Assembly (NCBI RefSeq): GCF_014851765.1
Contig: NZ_JACVAI010000008.1
Location: 62,001 to 126,000, forward strand
Reading direction: 5' to 3'
DNA: 64,000 nucleotides
DNA from: Pseudomonas sp. PDM04
GTDB lineage: Bacteria; Pseudomonadota; Gammaproteobacteria; Pseudomonadales; Pseudomonadaceae
Of this stretch, positions 9,334 to 17,968 are shown piece by piece. Numbering within the stretch: position 1 is the stretch's first letter; every line of letters begins with the position of its first letter. A model generated the notes under the pieces. That model saw only the letters and a list, made by a program, of their open reading frames with translations, did not search any database and was not told the DNA's origin. A program made the translations under genes and the position numbers.

Positions 9334-9802
9334 AAATGCTCTCCACCACGCTGCGAACGTTGTTGCCGACAATGGCCACTGCCGTGACCCGGTAGAGCGT
9401 CGCAGAGGTGTTGCTCGGCACATTCACGGCGTTCATCGTGGCGCCGATGTTCTGCACCCCGTAAAAACCATTGCCGGCTGCGATCCAGGTCACCCCAGAG
9501 GTGGAATTGAACCCGGCACCGGTAAGCGACGAGGACTCGGCCGGTGGTGCGCATTGGGTGGTGCCGCTGCAAATCGGCAAGGTGTAGGTGCTCACTTGCA
9601 CCGCGCTTTCACCCATGCGCAACGCCGCCTCGGCATTCTGGAACGACTGGTTGCGCAGGGTCACACTGCTGGCCATCTTTTCCTGCAGGTTGGCGTTCTG
9701 CATCGACGAGATGCCGATCAGCGTCAGCAACAACAGAAACACCAGGCTGACCAGCAGCGCCATGCCGCGCTGACGATGCGAAGTGACAGGATAAAAACTC
9801 AT
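9320..9802 (-). CDS. pilX: Minor type IV pilus protein PilX
   Basis: A 160-residue pilin-like protein. The leader ends RQRG and the mature N-terminus is MALLVSLVFLLLLTLIG. The usual Glu at +5 is replaced by Val, as is known for PilX and GspK-like tip subunits. The fourth gene of the fimU operon, it overlaps pilW and pilY1 by a few bases. The Met at 9802 gives a short basic leader; an in-frame start 15 bases upstream would add MRGGP. Confidence 0.9.
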   Translation of the reverse strand: MSFYPVTSHRQRGMALLVSLVFLLLLTLIGISSMQNANLQEKMASSVTLRNQSFQNAEAALRMGESAVQVSTYTLPICSGTTQCAPPAESSSLTGAGFNSTSGVTWIAAGNGFYGVQNIGATMNAVNVPSNTSATLYRVTAVAIVGNNVRSVVESIYAKY

Positions 9803-9813
9803 CGGCCCTCCCC

Positions 9814-10527
9814 TCATGGCAGGCGGTTGCGCAAAGCGGCAACCACGCTGAAGGTCTGATCGCGCACCTGGCTGGTCGGATCCCTGAGGGTCAGCGTCAG
9901 GCGAACGCTGCGGATGCGCGCGGGGTCCGCAGGGTTGCTGCTGTAGCTGGAAGCGGCGCCATCGGTGGGCGAACTGGCCAGTCCGAACATGACATTGAAG
10001 GCGCTGACGTTATCCACCAGTACTGCCTGGGCCGGCGTCCCGACGCCGACGCCCATCGTCAGCTGATTGTTCTTGAGGCTGTAGACCAGGCGCCGGATCG
10101 GAAACGCCACTTGCCCGCTGGCGGGAGCCCGCGCGTCGGAATAGGCGGTGGCCGTACTGCGACAATCGGACACCACCGTCCAGGTCGGCGTCCCCCCACT
10201 CGTCCCCACATCGGCGGTGATCAGGGTCAGCTTGAGGTTGGCGTTGTCCCAACTGATCGGCGTAGCCTGGTTTGCGCCGAAAGTCGTCCCTGCGCTCGCG
10301 TCGGCGATCGTGGCCAGGCAACCGAACATTCCCACCATGCGGATTTCCTGGATCATCTTGCTCAGCACGAAACGCGCGTCCTCCTGCATGTTGGCCGCCG
10401 CATTCTGACTGACGTAAGTGTTCTTGGCCGCGATGAAAATCTGCGCCACGCCGAGCACCACCACCAGGCCGAGCGCCAGGGCGACCAGCAGCTCGATCAA
10501 ACCGAAACCGCGATGGTGCCGGTTCAT
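9814..10527 (-). CDS. pilW: Minor type IV pilus protein PilW
   Basis: A 237-residue pseudopilin with leader MNRHHRG and cleavage before FGLIELLVAL (Glu at +5). It is followed by a long amphipathic helix containing the typical NMQEDARFVLSKMIQEIRMVG. The larger size and this helix fit PilW. The start overlaps the pilV stop in ATGA style, so translation is coupled. It is part of the tip priming complex with PilV, PilX, FimU and PilE. Confidence 0.92.
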   Translation of the reverse strand: MNRHHRGFGLIELLVALALGLVVVLGVAQIFIAAKNTYVSQNAAANMQEDARFVLSKMIQEIRMVGMFGCLATIADASAGTTFGANQATPISWDNANLKLTLITADVGTSGGTPTWTVVSDCRSTATAYSDARAPASGQVAFPIRRLVYSLKNNQLTMGVGVGTPAQAVLVDNVSAFNVMFGLASSPTDGAASSYSSNPADPARIRSVRLTLTLRDPTSQVRDQTFSVVAALRNRLP

Positions 10528-10973
10528 GGGGTCACCACCGGATCGACAGCGGCGCGACTGCTCAGCACCAGACTGCGCCGGGCGTTGGGCGTGTTGGCGG
10601 CACGCGAGTCGTCCCAGGTGATGGTGATGGTGTACACCCGTTGATTCAGGGTGACGCTGCCCGTGGCGGTGCTGCCCAGTAGCGTGGTGATGTTGGAGGC
10701 GAAGTCGTAGAGGTCCTGATCCCGGGCGACATTCAGGTTGCCCGAGGTCGGCGGTGTGACAGTGTAGTCCGCACCGGAATTGGCACGAATGCGATCCAGC
10801 ATGTCATAGGCGATGAAACTGGCCTGGCTGGTCATCCGCGCGCTGTCGGTGTACTTCAGCGCGTTGAGCTGAAACGCGGCCGCCCCCAGCAGGCCGACAC
10901 TCAGGATCAGCAGCGCCACCAGAACTTCGATCAGCGTGGTGCCTTCCTGTGCACGCTTGCTCCTTCCCCTCAT
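10524..10973 (-). CDS. pilV: Minor type IV pilus protein PilV
   Basis: A 149-residue pseudopilin with a basic leader MRGRSKRAQEG and cleavage before TTLIEVLVALLILSVGLLG (Glu at +5). The stretch LNALKYTDSARMTSQASFIAYDML is typical of PilV. The Met at 10973 overlaps the fimU stop as ATGA; an upstream start would add 13 residues and overlap fimU more, so it is less likely. Confidence 0.9.
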   Translation of the reverse strand: MRGRSKRAQEGTTLIEVLVALLILSVGLLGAAAFQLNALKYTDSARMTSQASFIAYDMLDRIRANSGADYTVTPPTSGNLNVARDQDLYDFASNITTLLGSTATGSVTLNQRVYTITITWDDSRAANTPNARRSLVLSSRAAVDPVVTP

Positions 10974-11443
10974 CCGCAGCTTCCACCCAATAGAATTCGT
11001 CCATTCAAGCACACGTTCAGCGTCCTGCTCTGCGTCCCCAGTACATAGTTGATCACCACCGCTGTCGAAGGTGCCGACAGACCACCCAGGTTGTTGAAGT
11101 CGATGGTGGTCACTCCTGAGGTTAGCGTCAGAGTCGCACCGCTGCTCATCGCTGGAACAACCCGCAATACATTGGCCGCATTGCCCGTACTGTCATACAC
11201 CGACAGCTCCCCGGTCCAGCCACTGCCGCCGGCCGTTGGCCGCACCCGGGTGGTAATGCCCCGATCGATGGCCTCGAGCCGGGCAAAATTCAGACCGCGC
11301 TGCAGGTCGCTGATCTCGGTGTCGGCCCGGGTCCCCTGCACCGAACGGGTGAACATGGGCACGGCCATCGTGATGAGAATCAGAAAAACCGCGAGCGCAA
11401 TCAGCAACTCGATCAGCGTGAAACCTTTTGTACGATGATCCAT
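10970..11443 (-). CDS. fimU: GspH/FimT-type pseudopilin FimU
   Basis: The first gene of the minor pilin operon, 157 residues. The leader MDHRTKG is followed by FTLIELLIALAVFLILITMAVP, and then the GspH-family region with LNFARLEAIDRGITTRV. Two Cys near the end (VCLNGR and GGSCG) can form a disulfide. FimU is part of the initiation complex of the pilus. The gene is divergent from fimT; the 128-base gap between them should hold its promoter. In P. aeruginosa this operon is activated by AlgR; I could not pick out a convincing AlgR site. Confidence 0.9.
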   Translation of the reverse strand: MDHRTKGFTLIELLIALAVFLILITMAVPMFTRSVQGTRADTEISDLQRGLNFARLEAIDRGITTRVRPTAGGSGWTGELSVYDSTGNAANVLRVVPAMSSGATLTLTSGVTTIDFNNLGGLSAPSTAVVINYVLGTQSRTLNVCLNGRILLGGSCG

Positions 11444-11525
11444 CGGTGCCCTCCGTTGCCGTCGGCTATACCTGCTTACACGCTAGAACATCCGACCGAC
11501 AGACGTGCGGTTGTTTTGCCATTAC

Positions 11526-11540
11526 TGGCACAAGGATTGC
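11526..11540 (+). promoter_or_regulatory. RpoN (sigma-54) promoter of fimT
   Basis: TGGCAC-N5-TTGC with GG and GC exactly 10 bases apart, the hallmark -24/-12 spacing. The -12 GC is at 11539-11540, putting transcription start near 11551, just before the strong ribosome site GGAGGGAGA and the ATG at 11572. PilR, encoded 7 kb away, is an activator of RpoN promoters. This is a motif call and has not been tested. Confidence 0.8.
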
Positions 11541-11571
11541 GCCTCTGCCCGACGCCATGGAGGGAGATGTC

Positions 11572-12090
11572 ATGCATCAGCAGGGTTTCAGCCTGATCGA
11601 ACTGCTTATGGGACTGACAATTGTCGGGATTGTTCTGCACCTGATCAGTCCGGCGTTGGCGACGCTCACCGAATCAACCCGACGAGAAGAGGCCGCGAGG
11701 TCGATCATTGGCGGCATCCGCAGCGCCCGCGCCCTGGCCATCACCCATCATCAGACCGTGGTGATCCATGGCATCGACGGCGATTGGGGCCGGGGTTGGC
11801 GGATCATTTTCGACCTCAGCGGCAAGGGGGCGGATGACCCGGACAATCCGCAGGTGACCGAGCACGCGAGCGCCGCTGACCTGCCAATCGTGGGTAATTG
11901 GTGGATCAGGCGTCACATACGCTTCGACAGGCTGGGTATGCCGCAAGCACCGACAAAGGCCTTCAAGGGTGGGACCTTGCACCTTTGCGATGCCCGCGAG
12001 CCGATGAGTCAGCTACAGGTGGTGCTGGCCCCCAGTGGCCGCACCAGCCTGCGCAGCGACAAGGCTGAGCAGACAGTGTGCGAGAAGTGA
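11572..12090 (+). CDS. fimT: GspH/FimT-family pseudopilin FimT
   Basis: A 172-residue pseudopilin. The very short leader MHQQG is followed by FSLIELLMGLTIVGIVLHLISPALATL, then a GspH-like region IRSARALAITHHQTVVIHG and C-terminal Cys residues (LHLCDA and TVCEK). I took the ATG at 11572 because it has the strong site GGAGGGAGA 6-8 bases upstream and starts a proper prepilin leader. FimT homologues have been linked to DNA binding during natural transformation in other gammaproteobacteria. The gene stands alone on the plus strand behind an RpoN promoter and ends 1 base before the ispH stop on the opposite strand. Confidence 0.88.
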   Translation: MHQQGFSLIELLMGLTIVGIVLHLISPALATLTESTRREEAARSIIGGIRSARALAITHHQTVVIHGIDGDWGRGWRIIFDLSGKGADDPDNPQVTEHASAADLPIVGNWWIRRHIRFDRLGMPQAPTKAFKGGTLHLCDAREPMSQLQVVLAPSGRTSLRSDKAEQTVCEK

Positions 12091-12091
12091 A

Positions 12092-13036
12092 TCAGATCGA
12101 ACGAACGCGCAGTTCCTTGGGCATGGAGAACGTGATGTTCTCCTCGCGCCCTGCCAGCTCATCGGCACCGGTGGCGCCCCAGGCCTGCAATTGCTGGATC
12201 ACGCCACGTACCAGGACTTCCGGAGCGGAAGCACCGGCGGTGATGCCGATCCGCTCGACACCCTCGAACCAGCTCTTTTGCAGGTCCTCGGCGCCATCGA
12301 TCAGATAGGCCGGGGTGGACATGCGTTCGGCCAGTTCACGCAGACGATTGGAGTTCGAGCTGTTGGGACTGCCGACCACCAACACCACATCGCACTCGTC
12401 GGCCAGCGTTTTGACGGCGTCCTGGCGGTTTTGCGTGGCGTAGCAGATGTCGTCCTTGCGCGGGCCGCCGATGGCCGGGAAGCGTGTGCGCAGGGCATCG
12501 ATGACGCGACTGGTATCGTCCATGGACAGGGTGGTCTGGGTCACGAACGCCAGTTTGTCAGGGTTGTTCACCTGCAATTCGGCGACGTCTTTTTCGTCTT
12601 CCACCAGGTAGATCGCGCCACCATTGCTGCCGTCGTACTGGCCCATGGTGCCTTCGACTTCCGGGTGACCGGCATGGCCGATGAGGATGCATTCACGACC
12701 GTCGCGACTGTAGCGCGCGACTTCGATGTGCACCTTGGTCACCAGCGGACAGGTCGCATCGAAGACCTTGAGGCCACGACCGGCGGCTTCACTGCGCACG
12801 GCCTGGGAGACGCCATGGGCACTGAAGATCACGATGACGTCGTCCGGCACCTGATCCAGTTCCTCGACGAAGATCGCGCCGCGAGCCCGCAGGTCTTCGA
12901 CGACGAATTTGTTGTGGACCACTTCGTGGCGCACATAGATCGGCGGGCCGAAGACTTCCAGGGCGCGGTTGACGATTTCGATCGCCCGATCCACACCGGC
13001 GCAGAAGCCACGGGGGTTGGCGAGTTTGATTTGCAT
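12092..13036 (-). CDS. ispH: 4-hydroxy-3-methylbut-2-enyl diphosphate reductase IspH
   Basis: The last enzyme of the MEP isoprenoid pathway, making IPP and DMAPP from HMBPP; 314 residues. The three iron-sulfur Cys are visible in GFCAGVDRA, DATCPLVTKVH and DDICYATQNRQ, and the substrate-binding NSSNSNRL is present. The Met at 13036 (MQIKLANPRGF) is the family's usual start. It is last in the ribF-ileS-lspA-fkpB-ispH run; a REP element lies in the 70-base gap before it. Confidence 0.96.
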   Translation of the reverse strand: MQIKLANPRGFCAGVDRAIEIVNRALEVFGPPIYVRHEVVHNKFVVEDLRARGAIFVEELDQVPDDVIVIFSAHGVSQAVRSEAAGRGLKVFDATCPLVTKVHIEVARYSRDGRECILIGHAGHPEVEGTMGQYDGSNGGAIYLVEDEKDVAELQVNNPDKLAFVTQTTLSMDDTSRVIDALRTRFPAIGGPRKDDICYATQNRQDAVKTLADECDVVLVVGSPNSSNSNRLRELAERMSTPAYLIDGAEDLQKSWFEGVERIGITAGASAPEVLVRGVIQQLQAWGATGADELAGREENITFSMPKELRVRSI

Positions 13037-13079
13037 GGTGTGCCTCGTGTCTTGCGGGCGAAACAATGAATAACCACTG

Positions 13080-13105
13080 AGGGAGCGAGCAGGCTCGCCC
13101 CACCT
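13080..13105. repeat. REP element (single)
   Basis: Core GAGCGAGCAGGCTCGCCCC with the same palindrome as other REPs here, inside the fkpB-ispH gap of a likely operon, just upstream of ispH. Confidence 0.75.
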
Positions 13106-13106
13106 G

Positions 13107-13559
13107 TTACAGCGCTGTGACGGAGATGATTTCCACGTCAAAGGTCAGTGTCTTGCCGGCCAGCGGGTGATTGAAGTCGATGGTCACTTGCTCGTCATCG
13201 AACACTTTCACCACACCCGGCAGTTCAGTATTGGCCGCATCGTTGAAGATCACCAGCAATCCTGGCGACAGCTCCATGTCCTTGAACTGCGAACGCGGGA
13301 TGACCTGCACGTTTTGCGGGTTGGGCTGGCCAAATGCGTTTTCCGGCTGGACGGTCAGCGTACGCTTGTCGCCAGCCTTGAAGCCGAACAGGGCGGCTTC
13401 GAAACCCGGCAACAGGTTACCGTCGCCGACCTTGAAGGTCGCCGGGGCCTTGTCAAAAGTGCTGTCGACCGTGTCGCCGTTCTCCAGGCGCAGTGCAAAG
13501 TGCAAAGTGACTTCCGTGTGCTCGCGGATGCGTTGTTCAGCCACTACCTGTTCAGTCAT
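13107..13559 (-). CDS. fkpB: FKBP-type peptidyl-prolyl isomerase FkpB (SlpA-like)
   Basis: A 150-residue cytoplasmic FKBP of the SlpA type. The FKBP half-domains flank an inserted flap: VTLHFALRLENGDTVDSTF and LLPGFEAALFGFKAGDKRTLTV, then the insert-in-flap region AFGQPNPQNVQVIPRSQF, and the return DFNHPLAGKTLTFDVEI. It lacks a signal peptide. Such proteins are prolyl isomerases with chaperone activity and are commonly encoded between lspA and ispH. The start overlaps the lspA stop by 8 bases. Confidence 0.93.
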   Translation of the reverse strand: MTEQVVAEQRIREHTEVTLHFALRLENGDTVDSTFDKAPATFKVGDGNLLPGFEAALFGFKAGDKRTLTVQPENAFGQPNPQNVQVIPRSQFKDMELSPGLLVIFNDAANTELPGVVKVFDDEQVTIDFNHPLAGKTLTFDVEIISVTAL

Positions 13560-14064
13560 GAACGGCTTCTCCGGTTTTTTTGGATTTGAACATGTCCAGC
13601 GCCAGCATCACGGCACCGACAGTAATAGCACTGTCGGCGAAGTTGAACGCCGGGAAATACCAGCGGTTCTGCCAATGCACCAGGATGAAATCGATCACAT
13701 GACCCAGGGCGATGCGGTCATACAGGTTGCCCAGCGCGCCACCGAGCACCAGGGCCAGCGCAACGGCCAGCCAGGTTTCGTTGCGCCCCAGACGCTTGAG
13801 CCACACCACCAGCACCGCGCTGACCGCAACGGCGATCAGAGCGAACAACCAGCGCTGCCAGCCGGAGCTGTCGGCCAGGAAGCTGAACGCCGCACCGGTG
13901 TTATATGCCAGGGTCCAGCTGAAGTAATCGGGGATCACCACGATTTGCTGGTACATCTTCAGCGAGCCTTCGAAGTAGAACTTGCTGGCCTGGTCGATGA
14001 CCAGGACCAGCAAGCTCAACCAGAGCCAGCTCAGCCGTCCGAAACGACCAACGCCATTAGGCAT
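13552..14064 (-). CDS. lspA: Lipoprotein signal peptidase LspA
   Basis: The inner-membrane aspartyl protease that removes signal peptides from diacylated prolipoproteins; 170 residues with four membrane helices. The two catalytic Asp are in GHVIDFILVHW (Asp125) and FNFADSAITVG (Asp144), and the conserved NTGAAFSF is present. The gene overlaps ileS by 8 bases upstream and fkpB by 8 bases downstream, showing tight operon coupling. Confidence 0.96.
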   Translation of the reverse strand: MPNGVGRFGRLSWLWLSLLVLVIDQASKFYFEGSLKMYQQIVVIPDYFSWTLAYNTGAAFSFLADSSGWQRWLFALIAVAVSAVLVVWLKRLGRNETWLAVALALVLGGALGNLYDRIALGHVIDFILVHWQNRWYFPAFNFADSAITVGAVMLALDMFKSKKTGEAVHD

Positions 14065-16888
14065 AGTGACGAACCTCGCCAGTACCGCTGATATTGTCGA
14101 CGCAACGACCGCAGATTTCCGGATGCTCCGGGTTCACACCCACGTCTTCACGGCAGTGCCAGCAACGGGCGCACTTGGCGTGGGCCGACTTGACGATTTT
14201 CAGTTTCAAGCCGCTGACTTCGGTGACCACCGCATCGGCCGGTGCCTGCACCAACGGTGCAACACTGGCCGTCGAGGTGATCAGCACGAAGCGCAATTCG
14301 TTGCTCAGCTTGGCCAGGTCGGCGCTCAGCGCGTCTTCGGCGAACAGTGTCACTTCGGCTTGCAGGTTGCCGCCGACGGCCTTGGCCGCGCGCTGGATTT
14401 CCATTTCCTTGTTGACCGCGACCTTGACCGCCATGATCCGGTCCCAGTACGCACGATCCAGCTCGAAGCCTTGCGGCAGCTCGGTCAGGCCTTCGTACCA
14501 GGTGTTGAGCATGACCGATTCATTGCGCTCGCCCGGCAGGTATTGCCACAGCTCGTCGGCGGTGAACGCCAGGATCGGGGCGATCCAGCGCACCAGTGCT
14601 TCGCTGATATGGAACAGCGCGGTCTGGCACGAACGGCGGGCCTTGCTGTCGGCGCCGGTGGTGTACTGGCGGTCCTTGATGATGTCGAGGTAGAAACCAC
14701 CCAGCTCCTGCACGCAGAAGTTGTGGATCTTCGAGTAGACGTTCCAGAACCGGTATTCGCCGTAGTGCTCCTGCAACTCACGTTGCAGCAGCAGGGTGCG
14801 ATCCACGGCCCAACGGTCCAGGGCCAGCATTTCGTCGGCCGGCAGCAGATCGGTGGCCGGGTTGAAACCGGTCAGGTTCGAAAGCAGGAAGCGCGCGGTG
14901 TTGCGGATACGCCGGTAAGCGTCCGCACTGCGTTGCAGGATCTGCTCGGAAACCGCCATTTCGCCGGAATAGTCGGTCGATGCCACCCACAGACGCATGA
15001 TGTCGGCGCCCAGGGTGTCATTCACTTTTTGCGGCGCGATGACGTTACCCAGCGATTTCGACATCTTGCGCCCGGCCTCATCGACGGTGAAGCCGTGAGT
15101 CAGCAGTTCGCGGTACGGCGCGTGGTTGTCGATGGCGCAACCGGTCAGCAGCGACGAGTGGAACCAGCCACGGTGCTGGTCGGAGCCTTCGAGGTACAGG
15201 TCGGCGCGCGGGCCGGTTTCGTGCCCCATCGGGTGCGACCCACGCAGGACGTGCCAGTGCGTGGTACCCGAATCGAACCAGACGTCCAGGGTGTCGCTGA
15301 TCTTGTCGTACTGCGGCGCTTCATCGCCCAGCAGCTCTGCGGCGTCCAGCTTGAACCAGGCCTCGATGCCTTCGACTTCGACGCGCCTGGCGACTTCTTC
15401 CATCAGCTCGACAGTGCGCGGGTGCAGCTCGCCGCTTTCCTTGTTCAGGAAGAACGGGATCGGCACGCCCCAGTTGCGCTGACGGGAAATGCACCAGTCC
15501 GGACGGTTGGCGATCATCGAATGCAGGCGCGCCTGGCCCCACGCCGGAACGAAACCGGTCTCTTCGATAGCTTTGAGCGAGCGCTGGCGCAGGGTATCGC
15601 CAGTGGTCGGCTGCTTGTCCATGCCGATGAACCACTGTGCGGTGGCACGGTAGATCAGCGGGGTCTTGTGGCGCCAGCAGTGCATGTAGCTGTGTTCGAT
15701 GACCGTGGTGTGCATCAGTGCACCGACTTCGGTCAGCTTGTCGACGATGGCCGGGTTGGCCTTCCAGATGAACTGGCCGCCGAAGAACTCCAGCGACGGC
15801 ACGTACACGCCGTTGCTTTGCACCGGGTTGAGGATGTCGTCGTTGACCATGCCGTACTTCTTGCAGGTCACGAAGTCGTCCACACCATAGGCCGGGGCGG
15901 AGTGAACCACGCCGGTGCCGGCGCCCAGTTCAACGTAGTCGGCCAGGTACACGGGCGACAGACGGTCGTAGAACGGATGACGGAAATTGATCAGCTCCAG
16001 CGCCGAGCCGGTCGCGGTGGCCAGCACCGAACCTTCTACGCCATAGCGCGACAGGCACGCTTGCACCAACTCTTCAGCGAGTACCAGCAGCTTGTCGCCG
16101 ATATCGACCAGGGCGTAGTTGAATTCCGGGTGAACGTTCAACGCCTGGTTGGCCGGAATGGTCCACGGGGTGGTGGTCCAAATCACGATCGAGGCTGGCT
16201 TGGCCAGCGACGACAGGCCGAAAGCGGCCGCCAGCCTGGCCTCGTCGGCAATCGGGAACGCCACGTCGATGGTCGAAGATTTTTTGTTCTCGTACTCGAC
16301 TTCCGCTTCGGCCAGGGCCGAACCGCAGTCGAAGCACCAGTTCACCGGCTTGAGGCCCTTGAACACGAAACCGCCCTTGACGATCTCGGCCAGGGCGCGG
16401 ATTTCACCGGCCTCGTTCTTGAAGTCCATGGTCTTGTACGGGTTGGCGAAGTCGCCCAGCACGCCCAGACGGATGAATTCGGTTTTCTGCCCTTCGATCT
16501 GCTCGGTCGCGTAGGCACGGCACAGTTCGCGGGTCTTGTCCGCGCCAAGGTTCTTGCCGTGGGTGACTTCGACCTTGTGCTCGATCGGCAGGCCGTGGCA
16601 GTCCCAGCCCGGCACGTAGGGTGCGTCGAAGCCCGACAGGGTCTTCGAGCGGATGATCATGTCCTTGAGAATCTTGTTCAACGCGTGACCGATGTGAATC
16701 GTGCCGTTGGCGTACGGAGGACCGTCGTGAAGTACGAACTTCGGACGATCCTTGCCAATCTCGCGCAACTTTCCGTACAGGCCAATGCTGTCCCAGCGCT
16801 GCAGAATCTGCGGTTCGCGCTGAGGCAGGCCGGCCTTCATTGGGAAGGCGGTGTCCGGAAGGTTTAGCGTGGCTTTATAGTCGGTCAT
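14057..16888 (-). CDS. ileS: Isoleucyl-tRNA synthetase
   Basis: A class I aminoacyl-tRNA synthetase of 943 residues that charges tRNA-Ile and edits Val. The HIGH motif is in PPYANGTIHIGHALNKIL and the KMSKS loop in GRKMSKSLGNV. Editing-domain sequences such as WTTTPWTIPANQAL are present. The C-terminal zinc site CARCWHCREDVG...CGRC shows the eubacterial type. It lies 13 bases after ribF. Confidence 0.98.
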   Translation of the reverse strand: MTDYKATLNLPDTAFPMKAGLPQREPQILQRWDSIGLYGKLREIGKDRPKFVLHDGPPYANGTIHIGHALNKILKDMIIRSKTLSGFDAPYVPGWDCHGLPIEHKVEVTHGKNLGADKTRELCRAYATEQIEGQKTEFIRLGVLGDFANPYKTMDFKNEAGEIRALAEIVKGGFVFKGLKPVNWCFDCGSALAEAEVEYENKKSSTIDVAFPIADEARLAAAFGLSSLAKPASIVIWTTTPWTIPANQALNVHPEFNYALVDIGDKLLVLAEELVQACLSRYGVEGSVLATATGSALELINFRHPFYDRLSPVYLADYVELGAGTGVVHSAPAYGVDDFVTCKKYGMVNDDILNPVQSNGVYVPSLEFFGGQFIWKANPAIVDKLTEVGALMHTTVIEHSYMHCWRHKTPLIYRATAQWFIGMDKQPTTGDTLRQRSLKAIEETGFVPAWGQARLHSMIANRPDWCISRQRNWGVPIPFFLNKESGELHPRTVELMEEVARRVEVEGIEAWFKLDAAELLGDEAPQYDKISDTLDVWFDSGTTHWHVLRGSHPMGHETGPRADLYLEGSDQHRGWFHSSLLTGCAIDNHAPYRELLTHGFTVDEAGRKMSKSLGNVIAPQKVNDTLGADIMRLWVASTDYSGEMAVSEQILQRSADAYRRIRNTARFLLSNLTGFNPATDLLPADEMLALDRWAVDRTLLLQRELQEHYGEYRFWNVYSKIHNFCVQELGGFYLDIIKDRQYTTGADSKARRSCQTALFHISEALVRWIAPILAFTADELWQYLPGERNESVMLNTWYEGLTELPQGFELDRAYWDRIMAVKVAVNKEMEIQRAAKAVGGNLQAEVTLFAEDALSADLAKLSNELRFVLITSTASVAPLVQAPADAVVTEVSGLKLKIVKSAHAKCARCWHCREDVGVNPEHPEICGRCVDNISGTGEVRHYA

Positions 16889-16901
16889 TTAAGGCTCTTC
16901 A

Positions 16902-17840
16902 TTAGCGATGGGCGCTAGGTGCGGCTAGTGCACGGGCGGCGGCGACATCCGCGTTGATCGCCGTTTTCAAGGCCTCCAGGGAGGCAAAACGCTGCTCTTC
17001 ACGCAGCTTGTGGTGGAAAACCACGGTCAAACGCCGGTCGTACAGATCGCCGGCAAAATCCAAAAGATGTACTTCGAGGTGGGCTTTGCCATCCCCCTGG
17101 ACCGTTGGTCGTACGCCGATGTTGGCGACACCGGGCCAGGTCTTGCCGTCGATGTCGACATTGACCAGGTAAACCCCGGTCAACGGCACACGGCGACGCT
17201 TGAGTTGAATGTTGGCGGTGGGCGTACCCAGCTGGCGCGCCAGTTTCTGGCCATGCAGTACCCGCCCGGTGATCTGGAACGGACGACCGAGCAAGCGTTC
17301 GGCCAGGGCGAAATCAGCCGCCGCCAGGGCATTACGCACCTGGGTGCTGCTGACGCGAATACCGTCGAGCTCGACGGTTTGCGCCGCTTCGACGGTAAAG
17401 CCCTGCATGACGCCGGCCTGTTGCAGGAACTCGAAATCGCCGACCCGGTCACAGCCGAACCGGAAGTCGTCACCGACTTCCAGGTGCTTCACGCCCAGGC
17501 CGTCGACCAGGATGGTATCGACGAATTCGCTGGCACTGAGCTTGCTCAGGCGCTGATTGAAAGCCAGGCACAAGACCCGGTCGACACCCTCGCCCGCCAG
17601 CAGCTGCAGCTTGTCCCGCAAGCGGGCCAGGCGCGCAGGCGCCGTGTCGGGGGCGAAAAACTCCCGGGGCTGGGGTTCGAAAATCACCACGCAGCTGGGT
17701 ACGCCCAACTCGCGCGCGCGCTCACGCAGCCTTGCCAGGATAGCCTGGTGACCACGGTGAACACCGTCAAAGTTGCCAATAGTGGCGACACATCCCCGAT
17801 GCCGGGGGCGCAGGTTGTGGAGGCCTCGAACCAGCTGCAT
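16902..17840 (-). CDS. ribF: Bifunctional riboflavin kinase / FAD synthetase RibF
   Basis: A 312-residue enzyme making FMN and FAD. The N-terminal adenylyltransferase domain carries GNFDGVHRGHQ and the RVSSTQVR motif. The C-terminal kinase domain has the GTPTANI and GVANIGVRPT motifs. I took the Met at 17840 (MQLVRGLHNL), the usual start; MSKKRV 18 bases upstream is an alternative. It is the first gene of the run into ileS, lspA, fkpB and ispH. Confidence 0.95.
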   Translation of the reverse strand: MQLVRGLHNLRPRHRGCVATIGNFDGVHRGHQAILARLRERARELGVPSCVVIFEPQPREFFAPDTAPARLARLRDKLQLLAGEGVDRVLCLAFNQRLSKLSASEFVDTILVDGLGVKHLEVGDDFRFGCDRVGDFEFLQQAGVMQGFTVEAAQTVELDGIRVSSTQVRNALAAADFALAERLLGRPFQITGRVLHGQKLARQLGTPTANIQLKRRRVPLTGVYLVNVDIDGKTWPGVANIGVRPTVQGDGKAHLEVHLLDFAGDLYDRRLTVVFHHKLREEQRFASLEALKTAINADVAAARALAAPSAHR

Positions 17841-17968
17841 AACGCGCTTCTTGCTCATAAAGTGGTCGATTATAACCACACCCGGCGGCCGACGACAGGC
17901 AGCACCGTAACCCAAAGTGATCGGGCCGACAAAACCGCCGGCCCGCCCATGATTTTCAAGGCGAAGAC

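Noticed and set aside
13982..16867. A 961-codon plus-strand frame opposite ileS
   Set aside because: It is a shadow of ileS, whose motifs are unmistakable.
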